DNA of 64,000 nt from JACCTH01 sp035253825. GTDB lineage: Bacteria; Actinomycetota; Acidimicrobiia; Spongiisociales; ZC4RG35. The notes beneath the pieces are model-generated. The model had not been told where the DNA came from. It worked only from the letters and a program-made list of their open reading frames with translations, and ran no database searches. Position numbers and translations under genes: made by a program. Positions 52,665 through 61,241 of this stretch are shown here, piece after piece; the first letter of the stretch is position 1; each line of letters begins with the position of its first letter. Where the stretch lies: contig DATFBM010000010.1 of the NCBI GenBank assembly GCA_035253825.1, forward strand, positions 62,001 through 126,000. Direction: 5' to 3'.

Positions 52665-54530
52665 GTGTCCGATCAGGTCACGGTCTACGACCTCCAAAGC
52701 CGGGAGGACGCCAGGATCGAGCTCAAACGACTCCCTCCTCTGATCCGTCACGGCCTGCGGGTCATCGTCGACGCCGGCCGGCGGGAGTTCATTCTTTCGA
52801 CAGTGCTTCAAATCTTTTCCGGCGTCTCGGTGGCGATCTCGCTCCTTATCGGGCAGAGGGCCTTACAGGCCCTGCTCGAAGTCGACCGCGTCGGGTCGGG
52901 CTTCGATCCCGTTGTTCCCTGGGCAGTCGCCCTCGCCGTCGTCACCGGGGCGAGCCTTTTCGCATCCTCGGTGCAACGCGAGCAGCAGCAAATCCTCGGT
53001 GAGTTGGTTGGCCGCCACATGCAACAGGCCACGCTCGAGGTGGCAACCAGAGTCGACCTGGCAGCATTCGAGCACCCTGATTTCCACAACCGCCTGCAAC
53101 GAGTTCAGTCGGCCACTGGCCAGCCCCTCAACATGGTCTACGGCCTTAGCGGCATCGCCTCGGCCTTGATCGGCGTCGTTGGCGTCGCTGCGGCCCTGAT
53201 CGCCATCGAACCGCTCTTGATCCCGATGGTGTTGGTCGTATTGCTCCCCGCCTGGCTTGCCGCCTCGCGCCGGGGTTCGGAGTTCTGGCGTTTCTTCTGG
53301 CGAATGACGCCTCGCGATCGCGAGCGGAACTATCTCGGTCATCTACTAGCTGGCCGCGATGAGGCCAAGGAGGTGCGAGCCTTCGGCCTCGGGCGCTATC
53401 TCCTGGGACGCTGGAACCGTCTCTACGACGAGCGCCTCAGCGACCTTCGTCAAGTGGCTCGCCGTCAGCTGCGCTATTCCCTCTTGGCCACCGCAGTTAT
53501 CGGCACTGTGCTCGGCGCCACCGTTGTCCTCGTCGCCTGGCTCGCTTCCAGCGGACGGGTTTCACTTTCCGAGGCGGGAATTGCAGTGGCGGGGATCGCC
53601 GTTATCGGAGCCCGGCTGACCGGTGCTGGCTATTCAGCCGCCAGCCTGTCCGAGGCTGGTTTCTATCTCGACGACTTCAAAACCTTTCTCGCCCTCGGGA
53701 CTCCACCGGGTGCAGCGACCAGTCCGCCACCATCCGGGTTCAGGGCCATCGTTGCCGAAGACGTGACCTTCACCTACCCGAGCAGTGAGGAACCGGCCCT
53801 GATCGATGTCTCGCTTCACATCGATGCCGGCGAGATCGTGGCACTGGTCGGTGAGAACGGCTCCGGCAAGTCGACACTGGCGAAGCTTCTCGCCGGCCTC
53901 TACGCCCCGGCCTCGGGGCGGATCACCTGGGACGGGATCGACATCTCTTCTCTCGATCAAACCGAGCTCTCGAAAAAGGTGGCCGTGATCTTCCAGGATT
54001 TCATTCGCTACCACTTGGACGTGACCAGCAACATCGGCTTTGGCAATATCGCCTTCGGCAATATCGGCTTCGACAACATCGGCTATGCCGACAACGGGAC
54101 GAAAGGTCCGACGTTGCTCGATGCCGCCCGCCAGGCGGGGGCCGATGAATTCATCGACAAGCTGCCGCGGGGTTATGAAACCCTTCTCGGTCCCGAGTTC
54201 CTTGGTGGGGTAGACCTCTCGGTCGGACAGTGGCAGCGGATCGCCTTAGCCCGAGCGTTTTTCCGAGATGCGCCCCTGATCATCCTCGACGAACCCACCG
54301 CCTCCCTCGACGCCAGAGCCGAGCACGAATTGTTTGCCCGCATTCGCACTCTGCTCGTCGGCCGAACGGTGTTGCTCATCTCGCACCGCTTCTCCTCGGT
54401 ACGAGCTGCCGACCGGGTCTATGTCTTGGAAGAGGGAAGAGTGGTCGAAGCGGGTACCCATGCCGAATTGATCGCTGCCGCCGGCCGCTACGCCGAGATG
54501 TACACGATGCAGGCAGAGGCCTACCGCTAG
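52665..54530 (+). CDS. ABC exporter (fused membrane and ATPase domains)
   Basis: 621-residue half-transporter. Six membrane helices in residues 40-330; ATPase domain 360-621 with Walker A GENGSGKS (397-404), Q-loop Gln444, signature LSVGQ (518-522, Val replacing the usual Gly), Walker B IILDEP and H-loop ISHRFSS. Between Q-loop and signature sits a four-fold peptide repeat (NIGFG, NIAFG, NIGFD, NIGYA; 456-475). GTG start is immediately after the thioredoxin stop. It would act as a homodimer exporting a lipid, peptide or drug. Confidence 0.88.
   Translation: MSDQVTVYDLQSREDARIELKRLPPLIRHGLRVIVDAGRREFILSTVLQIFSGVSVAISLLIGQRALQALLEVDRVGSGFDPVVPWAVALAVVTGASLFASSVQREQQQILGELVGRHMQQATLEVATRVDLAAFEHPDFHNRLQRVQSATGQPLNMVYGLSGIASALIGVVGVAAALIAIEPLLIPMVLVVLLPAWLAASRRGSEFWRFFWRMTPRDRERNYLGHLLAGRDEAKEVRAFGLGRYLLGRWNRLYDERLSDLRQVARRQLRYSLLATAVIGTVLGATVVLVAWLASSGRVSLSEAGIAVAGIAVIGARLTGAGYSAASLSEAGFYLDDFKTFLALGTPPGAATSPPPSGFRAIVAEDVTFTYPSSEEPALIDVSLHIDAGEIVALVGENGSGKSTLAKLLAGLYAPASGRITWDGIDISSLDQTELSKKVAVIFQDFIRYHLDVTSNIGFGNIAFGNIGFDNIGYADNGTKGPTLLDAARQAGADEFIDKLPRGYETLLGPEFLGGVDLSVGQWQRIALARAFFRDAPLIILDEPTASLDARAEHELFARIRTLLVGRTVLLISHRFSSVRAADRVYVLEEGRVVEAGTHAELIAAAGRYAEMYTMQAEAYR
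54030..54089 (+). repeat. Four 15-bp tandem repeats within the ABC ATPase gene
   Basis: Four in-frame 15-bp units of the form AAYATCGGCTTCGGC at 54030, 54045, 54060 and 54075, encoding NIGFG-like pentapeptides. Related exporters usually have one NIxFG at this position (VRENIGFG), so this looks like slipped-strand expansion of that motif. Confidence 0.8.
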
Positions 54531-54539
54531 GCCCGAAAC

Positions 54540-54590
54540 GAAACCTAATGCTATAGGCCGCGGAAACCGCCGCTTACAGCCTTAGGTTTC
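54540..54590. repeat. Interspersed palindromic repeat, copy 2 (GCCTTAGGTTTC family)
   Basis: GAAACCTAATGCTATAGGCC at the left pairs with the right arm ending GCCTTAGGTTTC at 54590, across a GGAAACC centre. It lies between the convergent ABC exporter and gatB ends and covers the gatB stop at 54582, so it could terminate both transcripts. Confidence 0.75.
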
Positions 54591-56027
54591 GAGTTGTTGC
54601 CTCAAGATCTGATTGACGAGCTTGGGATCGGCCTTTCCCGCAGTCGCCTTCATGACCATCCCCACCAGGAAGCCGAACACTTTCTGCTCACCGGATCGAT
54701 AGCGCTCCACCGCCTCCGGTTGCGAGTTCACGACTTCGGAGACGGCGGCCTCCAGGGCAGATGTGTCCGAGATCTGAATCAAGTCGAGCCGGGCCGCGAC
54801 GACTTCGGCCTCATCGCCACTTTTCAGCATTTCAACGAGAACTTCCTTGGCAGCCGACGATGAAAGTCTTCCCTCCTCGGTCATCTCGATCAGGCCGAAG
54901 AGCAACCGGCCGTCGAGAGTGGCAGGGGTTTCTAGCCGCCGAGTCGCCGCCGTCAGCTCACCGGCCACCCAGTTGGCGGCGGTCGCCGGCGGAGCGCCCA
55001 ATGCCACCGCTTCTTCGAAGGTCCGTCGCAACTCGGCACCGGCGTGGGCCAAGGCCCGGGCGGTGTGTGGCGCCATTCCCAGTCCCTCAAACCGCGCCCG
55101 GCGATCCGCCGGTAGCTCGGGAAGCCCGGCCCGGAGCTCCTCGACCTTGTCGGCCGCGAAGACCAGCGGCAGGAGATCGGGCTCGGCGAAGTACCGATAG
55201 TCCGAGCTCTCTTCCTTGCTCCGCATGCTGTAGGTAGCCCCGGCCTCCTCGTCCCAGTGCCGGGTCTCCTGACGGACCTTTTCTCCCTTCTCGAGGAGAG
55301 TCACCTGACGATCGATTTCAGAGGCGATTGCCCGCTCCAACGATCGGAACGAGTTCATGTTCTTGATCTCGACCTTGGTGCCCAAGGCGTCGGTGCCCAT
55401 CGGGCGCACCGACACGTTGGCGTCGAAGCGGATCGAGCCGGCCTCCATCCGGGCATCGGAAACACCGAGTTCTGCCACCAGATTGCGCAGGTCTTGGGCG
55501 TATGCCCGGGCCTCGGGTGCCGAGCGCAGGTCGGGTCGGGAGACGATCTCGACCAGAGGCACTCCCGAACGGTTGAAGTCGAGCAGGGTCGACGTGGCGC
55601 TGTGGATGCGACCCCCGTCTCCCTGATGGAGGCTCTTTCCGGTGTCCTCTTCCATATGGGCTCGCTCGATGCCGATCCGCCTGCTCTCTTCGCCCACGGT
55701 TACATCGAGGAATCCATCGCGGCACACGGGCAGATCAAACTGGCTGACCTGGTAGTTCTTGGGCAGGTCGGCATAGAAGTAGTTCTTGCGATGGAAGACC
55801 GATCTCTCACTGACCTCGCATTGAAGGGCGAGGCCGATCCGGACGATCCAATCCATGGCCACGCTATTGGCCACCGGCAAAGCCCCCGGGAGTCCGAGGC
55901 AGGTGGGACAGACTTTGGTGTTGGCCTCCCCGCCGAAGGAGACCTCGCACCCGCAGAACATCTTCGACTGGGTGCTGAGCTCGACATGCACCTCGATCCC
56001 GATCACCGGCTCCCAGGCCGTGGTCAT
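54582..56027 (-). CDS. gatB: Asp/Glu-tRNA amidotransferase subunit B
   Basis: 481-residue kinase/tRNA-binding subunit of GatCAB, which converts Glu-tRNA(Gln) and Asp-tRNA(Asn) to the amidated forms. Seen: PVIGIEVHVELSTQSKMFCGC, CPTCLGLPGALPV and the KNYFYADLPKNYQVSQF motif; the C-terminal YqeY-like domain is present (about 395-481). ATG at 56027 overlaps the gatA stop by 4 bp; the longer upstream frame lies within gatA and is spurious. Confidence 0.96.
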   Translation of the reverse strand: MTTAWEPVIGIEVHVELSTQSKMFCGCEVSFGGEANTKVCPTCLGLPGALPVANSVAMDWIVRIGLALQCEVSERSVFHRKNYFYADLPKNYQVSQFDLPVCRDGFLDVTVGEESRRIGIERAHMEEDTGKSLHQGDGGRIHSATSTLLDFNRSGVPLVEIVSRPDLRSAPEARAYAQDLRNLVAELGVSDARMEAGSIRFDANVSVRPMGTDALGTKVEIKNMNSFRSLERAIASEIDRQVTLLEKGEKVRQETRHWDEEAGATYSMRSKEESSDYRYFAEPDLLPLVFAADKVEELRAGLPELPADRRARFEGLGMAPHTARALAHAGAELRRTFEEAVALGAPPATAANWVAGELTAATRRLETPATLDGRLLFGLIEMTEEGRLSSSAAKEVLVEMLKSGDEAEVVAARLDLIQISDTSALEAAVSEVVNSQPEAVERYRSGEQKVFGFLVGMVMKATAGKADPKLVNQILRQQLET

Positions 56028-57484
56028 GGGCTCACCGCCAACGGCGGCCGTGCATCGAAGTTGGCTAGGGCCTCCACCGCCTTCGCCGTTTGAAACATCA
56101 CCTTCTCGCCAAGGGCCGGGGCCATGATCTGAAAGCCGATCGGAAGCCCGGCCGAATCGAGTCCGATCGGCACCGAAATCGCCGGGGTCCCGGCGAGGTT
56201 GGCAGGGATCGTGCACACATCGGAGAGGTACATGGCCAGCGGATCCTGGGTCTTGGCTCCGAGTTCGAAGGCGGTGGTCGGGCTCGTGGGCGAGACCAGG
56301 ACGTCGGCCTGTTCGAAGACGGTCGCCATCTCGGCGATCAACCGGCTCCGCACCTTCTGGGCTTTTCCATAGAAAGCGTCGTAATAGCCAGCCGAAAGCG
56401 CATAGGTGCCGAGCAGAATCCGCCGCGTGACCTCGGGCCCGAACCCCTCCGCCCGAGTACGCGCCATCATTTCCTCGACGGTCTCGCCTGCAACCCGGAG
56501 CCCGTAACGAACCCCATCGAAGCGCGCCAGGTTTGCCGAACACTCGGCGGGAGCGATGAGGTAATAGACCGAGAGGGCCACCTCGAATGAGGGCAGGGAC
56601 ACCTCCGAAACCTTGGCTCCCTCGTCCGCCAGATTGTCCACCATGGCAGAAGTGGCGGCTGCCACCTCGGCGTCATAGCCCTCGCCCCCGAGCTCCCGCA
56701 CGATTCCCACCCGGAGACCGCTGACTCCCTCGGCCAACGTCGGGCGAATTTCGGGTACGGGACCCTGGTACGAGGTGGCGTCGAGGGGGTCATGACCTGC
56801 CACTGCTTCGAACAGGGTCAAGGCGTCGCCGACTGTGCGGGCGAAGGGACCGATCTGATCGAGACTCGAGGCGAACGCCACCAGCCCGTATCTGCTGACC
56901 AAGCCGTAGGTGGGTTTGAATCCGACCACACCGCAGAGCGCGGCAGGTTGACGTATCGAGCCGCCGGTGTCCGAACCAAAGGCTCCCAGCACCGACCCCA
57001 CCGCTACCGCCGCCGCCGATCCTCCCGAGCTTCCTCCCGGCACCCGTTCCGGGTTCCAGGGATTGCGAGTAGGCCCAAAGGCGGAGTTCTCGGTGGATGA
57101 GCCCATGGCGAACTCGTCGCAGTTGGTCTTGCCCACCAAAACCGCACCAGCAGCTCGGAGCCGGGCCACCGCGGTGGCATCGTATGGAGGGCGATAGCCG
57201 AAAAGAATCTTGCTTCCGCAGGTCGTTTCCAAGTTGCGAGTACAGAAGTTGTCCTTCACGGCCAGCGGCACGCCCTCAAGGGGTCCGCGCGACTGGCCGC
57301 GCCGCAACCGCTCATTGGAAGCAGCAGCCGCGGCTTGCGCCCCCTCGTGGTCGATGGTGAGAAAACTGTGAAGGTCGGCCTCGGTCAAAGAAGCCCGGGC
57401 CAGGACCGAGTCGAGCAGCTCAGTGGCGGAGATCTCTCCGGCCGCCAGAGCGCTCCCGGCACTCGCAATCGTGAAGTCTGCCAT
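56024..57484 (-). CDS. gatA: Asp/Glu-tRNA amidotransferase subunit A
   Basis: 486-residue amidase-signature subunit that releases ammonia from glutamine. The Lys-cisSer-Ser triad is complete: Lys77 (LAVKDNFC), Ser152 (PGGSSGGSAA) and Ser176 (DTGGSIRQP). ATG at 57484 shares a base with the gatC stop. The order gatC-gatA-gatB with overlaps is the usual operon. Confidence 0.97.
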   Translation of the reverse strand: MADFTIASAGSALAAGEISATELLDSVLARASLTEADLHSFLTIDHEGAQAAAAASNERLRRGQSRGPLEGVPLAVKDNFCTRNLETTCGSKILFGYRPPYDATAVARLRAAGAVLVGKTNCDEFAMGSSTENSAFGPTRNPWNPERVPGGSSGGSAAAVAVGSVLGAFGSDTGGSIRQPAALCGVVGFKPTYGLVSRYGLVAFASSLDQIGPFARTVGDALTLFEAVAGHDPLDATSYQGPVPEIRPTLAEGVSGLRVGIVRELGGEGYDAEVAAATSAMVDNLADEGAKVSEVSLPSFEVALSVYYLIAPAECSANLARFDGVRYGLRVAGETVEEMMARTRAEGFGPEVTRRILLGTYALSAGYYDAFYGKAQKVRSRLIAEMATVFEQADVLVSPTSPTTAFELGAKTQDPLAMYLSDVCTIPANLAGTPAISVPIGLDSAGLPIGFQIMAPALGEKVMFQTAKAVEALANFDARPPLAVSP

Positions 57485-57771
57485 CAGCCCTCGAGAGCCG
57501 GCGGGACCACGAAGTAGACCCCTTCGGTCGCTGGTGCCGCGGCCAAGACTTCGACTCGGTCGAGGGAGGGTCGAATCTCGTCAGGACGGAACTGGTTGAC
57601 GATCCCTAAGGGGTGAGCCGTCGCCTCGAATCCCTCGGTATCAACTTCTTGGACCTTGGCAGCGTGCTCCAGGATCACTCCGAGCTGATCGCGGTAGAAG
57701 GAAAGCTCTTCCGCCGACAAACCCAGACGGGCGAGTCGGGCTACGTATGCGATATCGATGTCAACATGCAT
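57484..57771 (-). CDS. gatC: Asp/Glu-tRNA amidotransferase subunit C
   Basis: 95-residue subunit stabilising GatA. Typical sequence: VAYVARLARLGLSAEELSFYRDQLGVILEHAAKV near the start and a C-terminal GVYFVVPPALEG. Begins the gatCAB operon; 123 bp separate it from the divergent M23 gene. Confidence 0.93.
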   Translation of the reverse strand: MHVDIDIAYVARLARLGLSAEELSFYRDQLGVILEHAAKVQEVDTEGFEATAHPLGIVNQFRPDEIRPSLDRVEVLAAAPATEGVYFVVPPALEG

Positions 57772-57894
57772 GGGACTTTCCGGACGGCGGGAAGGGCTCG
57801 AGTTTAGGTAGGCCCCGCTCCGGCATTCCCGGTTGCGTCTCTCCTAGGGCACTGCTTAGCTGCCCCAGGTTGCCTGTCGCCCGGAGGGGGTCAC

Positions 57895-59031
57895 ATGCTC
57901 AAGGGAGACTCGGCTCGTGCCGAAAATCCGGGGATGGAGTGGAGGAGTCGCCGTTTGGTTCTGGCTGTCGTTGCCCTGTTTGCGCTGGCAGCGGGGCCTG
58001 TCTCTGCAGAGGAAGCATTTGTCCCCTCACAGCCCTTCGATGCCAGCCAGATCGTCTTCCCCGTCGTTGGTGGCCCAACCTTTTTCATAGACGACTTCTA
58101 CCAGCCTCGGTCGGGAGGACGCACTCACGGCGCAACCGACATCATGACCGGCGGGATCAAGGGATGGCCCGTGGTGGCTGCCGCGGATGGAGTGGTTACC
58201 TGGATCGGCTCGACCTGCTGCTATCTGGCACTTGATCACGGGGGCGGTTACGAGACCTGGTACATCCACCTCAATAACGACACGCCCGGGACCGACGACG
58301 GCCAGGCTTGGGGCATCGCCGTCACCGAGGGAACCGTCGTCGCCAAGGGACAGTTGATCGGGTGGGTCGGAGACAGCGGCAATGCCGAGAGTGTCGGACC
58401 CCATCTTCATTTCGAAATTCGCCTCAACGACGTACCGATCAACCCGTATCCCTATCTCCTCACTGCCCCCCGCCTTCTGAGCCCTGGCGGGACATACGTC
58501 ATCCCGTCAGCCAACACCTTCACTGACGATGACGGGAACCCTCACGAAGCCAACATCGAGAAGCTTTACGAGAACGGCATCACCATTGGCTGTGCTCCAA
58601 GCCGCTACTGCCCTCTCCAGACCTTGAGCCGGGGACAGATTGCGCTCTTCATTTTCCGGTTGTTGAACCTCTCCCCCACCACCAACGACTACTACGACGA
58701 CGACAATGGGTCGCCCTACGAAGTGGCAGCCAACGCCATCACAGCCAGCGGGATCGGATTTGGCTGCGGGGAACGCAGGTTTTGCGAGGATGACGCTCTT
58801 CCCCGCGAACAAATGGCCGAGCTCTTGGTTCGGACCTTCAACCTCCCAGCATCGTCGACCGATTACTTCGATGACGACGACGGCTCCGCCTTTCAGGCCT
58901 CGATCAACGCGCTCCGACAGGCAGGCATCACCATCGGTTGCGACCCCGACGATCCTGCCATGTACTGTCCGATTCGAACCCTCACCCGGGACGAGATGGC
59001 AACTTTCTTCGTGAGAGCAATGGGGCTGTAG
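57895..59031 (+). CDS. Secreted M23 peptidase with three SLH-like repeats
   Basis: 378-residue exported protein. Signal peptide ends near VSAEE (residue 40). M23 (LytM-type) domain at about 65-190 with zinc residues His78 and Asp82 (THGATD) and His172 (GPHLHFE), plus His125 (YIHLNN). Three SLH-like repeats follow at about 205-255, 265-318 and 322-378, each with DDD-rich start and a Cys pair (GCAPSRYC, GCGERRFC, GCDPDDPAMYC). Likely a cell-wall-bound peptidoglycan hydrolase or scaffold. ATG 57895 has GGAGGGG upstream. Confidence 0.88.
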   Translation: MLKGDSARAENPGMEWRSRRLVLAVVALFALAAGPVSAEEAFVPSQPFDASQIVFPVVGGPTFFIDDFYQPRSGGRTHGATDIMTGGIKGWPVVAAADGVVTWIGSTCCYLALDHGGGYETWYIHLNNDTPGTDDGQAWGIAVTEGTVVAKGQLIGWVGDSGNAESVGPHLHFEIRLNDVPINPYPYLLTAPRLLSPGGTYVIPSANTFTDDDGNPHEANIEKLYENGITIGCAPSRYCPLQTLSRGQIALFIFRLLNLSPTTNDYYDDDNGSPYEVAANAITASGIGFGCGERRFCEDDALPREQMAELLVRTFNLPASSTDYFDDDDGSAFQASINALRQAGITIGCDPDDPAMYCPIRTLTRDEMATFFVRAMGL

Positions 59032-59102
59032 TCGGTCTGAGAACCAAAAAAAGCAGCCGGGCGTCTAAGCGAGGTGAGCGCCCCGGCCGCCAACAAGAGG
59101 TG

Positions 59103-59612
59103 ATGGCAACCGACACCGGCGAGATTCCGGTGGTGCGGATGCAGGAATCCTCGTTCGAGGCGTTCTATCGCAGCAATCGCCAGCACATCTTTCGGGCGCT
59201 GGCCCTGACCTTGGGTAATCGCGATTTGGCGGCGGAGGCGGTGGACGAGGCGATGACCCGCACCTATCAGCACTGGCGTACGGTCTCTGGTTTCGACAAC
59301 CAGGCCGGCTGGACCTATCGGGTGGGACTCAACTGGGCTCGGTCGAGACTCCGCAAGCGCAAACGGGAAGTCCTCGCCGATCAGGTTCCTGAACGTTCGA
59401 CCGAAGTCAGCTTCACCGACCCCGATCTGGACCGGGCCGTGAAGGCCTTGCCACTGGACGCGAGAGCGGTGGTGGTGCTTCGCCATTATCTCGATTGGAG
59501 CACCGACGATGTGGCGAGAGCCCTGGGAATCAGGCCGGGCACTGTGAAAAGCCGCCTGCACCGGGCGATGGCGGAACTTCGGCAGCAATTGGGGATGAAA
59601 GATGAGGCTTGA
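59103..59612 (+). CDS. ECF sigma factor (SigE-like family)
   Basis: 169-residue sigma factor. Region 2: FEAFYRSNRQHIFRALALTL and AVDEAMTRTYQHW; region 4: ALPLDARAVVVLRHYLDWSTDDVARAL followed by GTVKSRLHRAMAEL. AGAGG precedes the ATG at 59103; a GTG one codon upstream is possible. It overlaps the next gene by 11 bp, which has the layout of a cognate membrane-bound partner. Confidence 0.9.
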   Translation: MATDTGEIPVVRMQESSFEAFYRSNRQHIFRALALTLGNRDLAAEAVDEAMTRTYQHWRTVSGFDNQAGWTYRVGLNWARSRLRKRKREVLADQVPERSTEVSFTDPDLDRAVKALPLDARAVVVLRHYLDWSTDDVARALGIRPGTVKSRLHRAMAELRQQLGMKDEA

Positions 59613-61149
59613 GGATCGAATCAGAAACGAATTGCACGACACGGCCGAGCGGCTGGCGCTTGACCCCGGTGAGTACCGGCGGGCGATCGAGACCGCCCGG
59701 CGTCGGCGGCAGCGACGGATCATCAAAGCCCTTTCGGGAATGATCGTGGTCGCCGGGCTGGTCGTCATCGTGCTCGCCCTCCGCCCCGGCAGCGAAGTGG
59801 TCGTCAGCCCATCGACCACCACCCCCACCACCCCCACCACCCCCACCACCGCCGCTCCCGGCCCGACGACAACCGCCCTTCCTGTCGTCACCGTGGGAGC
59901 GGCGGTGGTGACCGCCGGCCCCCGGGGAATCTCTTGGACGGTGCTGGGCACCGACGGTGCCACCGGCGTCCTCGAAAGCGACCCTTACTACGAAGCCATC
60001 TCGTGGGTTGAAAGCGATGGTGAAGGCGGACTGGTCTTCACGCACGAGGTGAGCCCGCTTCCCTGGGATCAGGGCACGCTGCTCTGGCTCCCCGCCGGAG
60101 CGGTGGCCCCCCAGCCGGTGGCGGCCCCCCCGCCTCAAGGCTTGATAATGCCCATCGGAGTCAGCAACGGTCGGGTCTATTACCGGCTGGACTCACAGGG
60201 GACGAGCACCGTCATCGGCGTCGACCTCGATGGCCAGAACCAGGAGATCGTGCTCCCCGCCACCTCGGAATTGATAGCCGCTTCGCTTTCAGGCTCCGTA
60301 CTGGCCGTGGTACGTGGCATCGATTGCGCCGAGATCGACCTCTTTGCGACGGACGGTCAGCAGATGCCCGACGGCTTTCCCGACTGTTACCCGGCTTCGA
60401 TCAACGACCTTGCCCTCAGCGGCGATTCGCTCTACGTCCTCGAAGACGGCGCGGATGGTCGCGTTCTCCGGCATCTGACCACTTCCGGCCAAGACCTCGG
60501 GGCAAGCCCTGTCGACGGCTGGCAGATCGAAGTACTCGATTCCGAGACCGTTGCGGTGGGCGGAACCACCATCGCCGTCGGGGCGTTCGGCGGCGATTCC
60601 TTCGTACCCCAAACCGAGATCGAAGGTTCCAGCACCTTTGCACTGGTGCCCGAGCTCAGGGTCGACCCCGCGGCCTCGCTCGGATCGGGCTTGGGTGAGA
60701 TTCCATGCACCCCGTTGGACCTGCCGGCGCTGGCTTCCCAGGGTCTACCGGAAGCGGTGGAAGCCAAACGGCAGCAGATTTTTGAGCTGGCGTCGGGCTG
60801 TGAGATGGGCAGGCTGGCCGAGTTGGTCCTCGAAGACAACGCCGCCTTCACGTTTGGCGGAGAGGAGGACCCGGTACGGACCTGGATCGCCTCGGCACGC
60901 TATGGGTTCGACGTCCTGGCGATGTCGACCAGGATCCTCAATTCCGATCCCGCCCCCGATGGCGCCGGGGTCTATTCCTGGCCGGCAGTCCACGCCACCA
61001 ACAGCGAGGAGGACTGGCAGGCGCTCTCGGGGATCTTGTCGGCGGCGGAGTTCGAGCAGTACTACCAGTTCCGTGAGAGCGGCTATCTCGGGCTCCGACT
61101 GGGCATCGATCCCGACGGCCGGCTGGTCTACCTCATCGCCGGCGACTGA
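59602..61149 (+). CDS. Membrane protein, probable sigma-factor partner
   Basis: 515-residue bitopic protein overlapping the sigma gene. N-terminal cytosolic segment of about 45 residues (MRLEDRIRNELHDTAERLAL), one helix (IVVAGLVVIVLAL), a Thr/Pro linker encoded by three 9-bp ACCCCCACC units, then an outer domain with propeller-like short repeats (GVSNGRVYYRL; LALSGDSLYVL). Overlap and topology suggest an anti-sigma or sensor protein; no zinc-binding anti-sigma motif is seen, so this is inference. Confidence 0.72.
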   Translation: MRLEDRIRNELHDTAERLALDPGEYRRAIETARRRRQRRIIKALSGMIVVAGLVVIVLALRPGSEVVVSPSTTTPTTPTTPTTAAPGPTTTALPVVTVGAAVVTAGPRGISWTVLGTDGATGVLESDPYYEAISWVESDGEGGLVFTHEVSPLPWDQGTLLWLPAGAVAPQPVAAPPPQGLIMPIGVSNGRVYYRLDSQGTSTVIGVDLDGQNQEIVLPATSELIAASLSGSVLAVVRGIDCAEIDLFATDGQQMPDGFPDCYPASINDLALSGDSLYVLEDGADGRVLRHLTTSGQDLGASPVDGWQIEVLDSETVAVGGTTIAVGAFGGDSFVPQTEIEGSSTFALVPELRVDPAASLGSGLGEIPCTPLDLPALASQGLPEAVEAKRQQIFELASGCEMGRLAELVLEDNAAFTFGGEEDPVRTWIASARYGFDVLAMSTRILNSDPAPDGAGVYSWPAVHATNSEEDWQALSGILSAAEFEQYYQFRESGYLGLRLGIDPDGRLVYLIAGD

Positions 61150-61155
61150 TGCGGA

Positions 61156-61202
61156 AACCTAAGGCTATAAGCCGTGGTTTCCGCGGCCTATAACCTTAGG
61201 TT
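61156..61202. repeat. Interspersed palindromic repeat, copy 3 (CCTTAGGTT family)
   Basis: AACCTAAGGCTATAAGCCGT at 61156 pairs with the right arm ending CCTTAGGTT at 61202 (about 19 of 22 positions), with TTT in the centre. It sits just past the stop of the sigma partner gene and before the next small gene. Confidence 0.78.
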
Positions 61203-61241
61203 GCGATTTCATACCGGTTTATCTACCTCGGACTCGGGCTG

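Noticed and set aside
57772..57894. Candidate riboswitch (c-di-AMP type) upstream of the M23 gene
   Set aside because: Such genes often have one in actinobacteria, but I could not match the conserved motifs of the ydaO class in these 123 bases.
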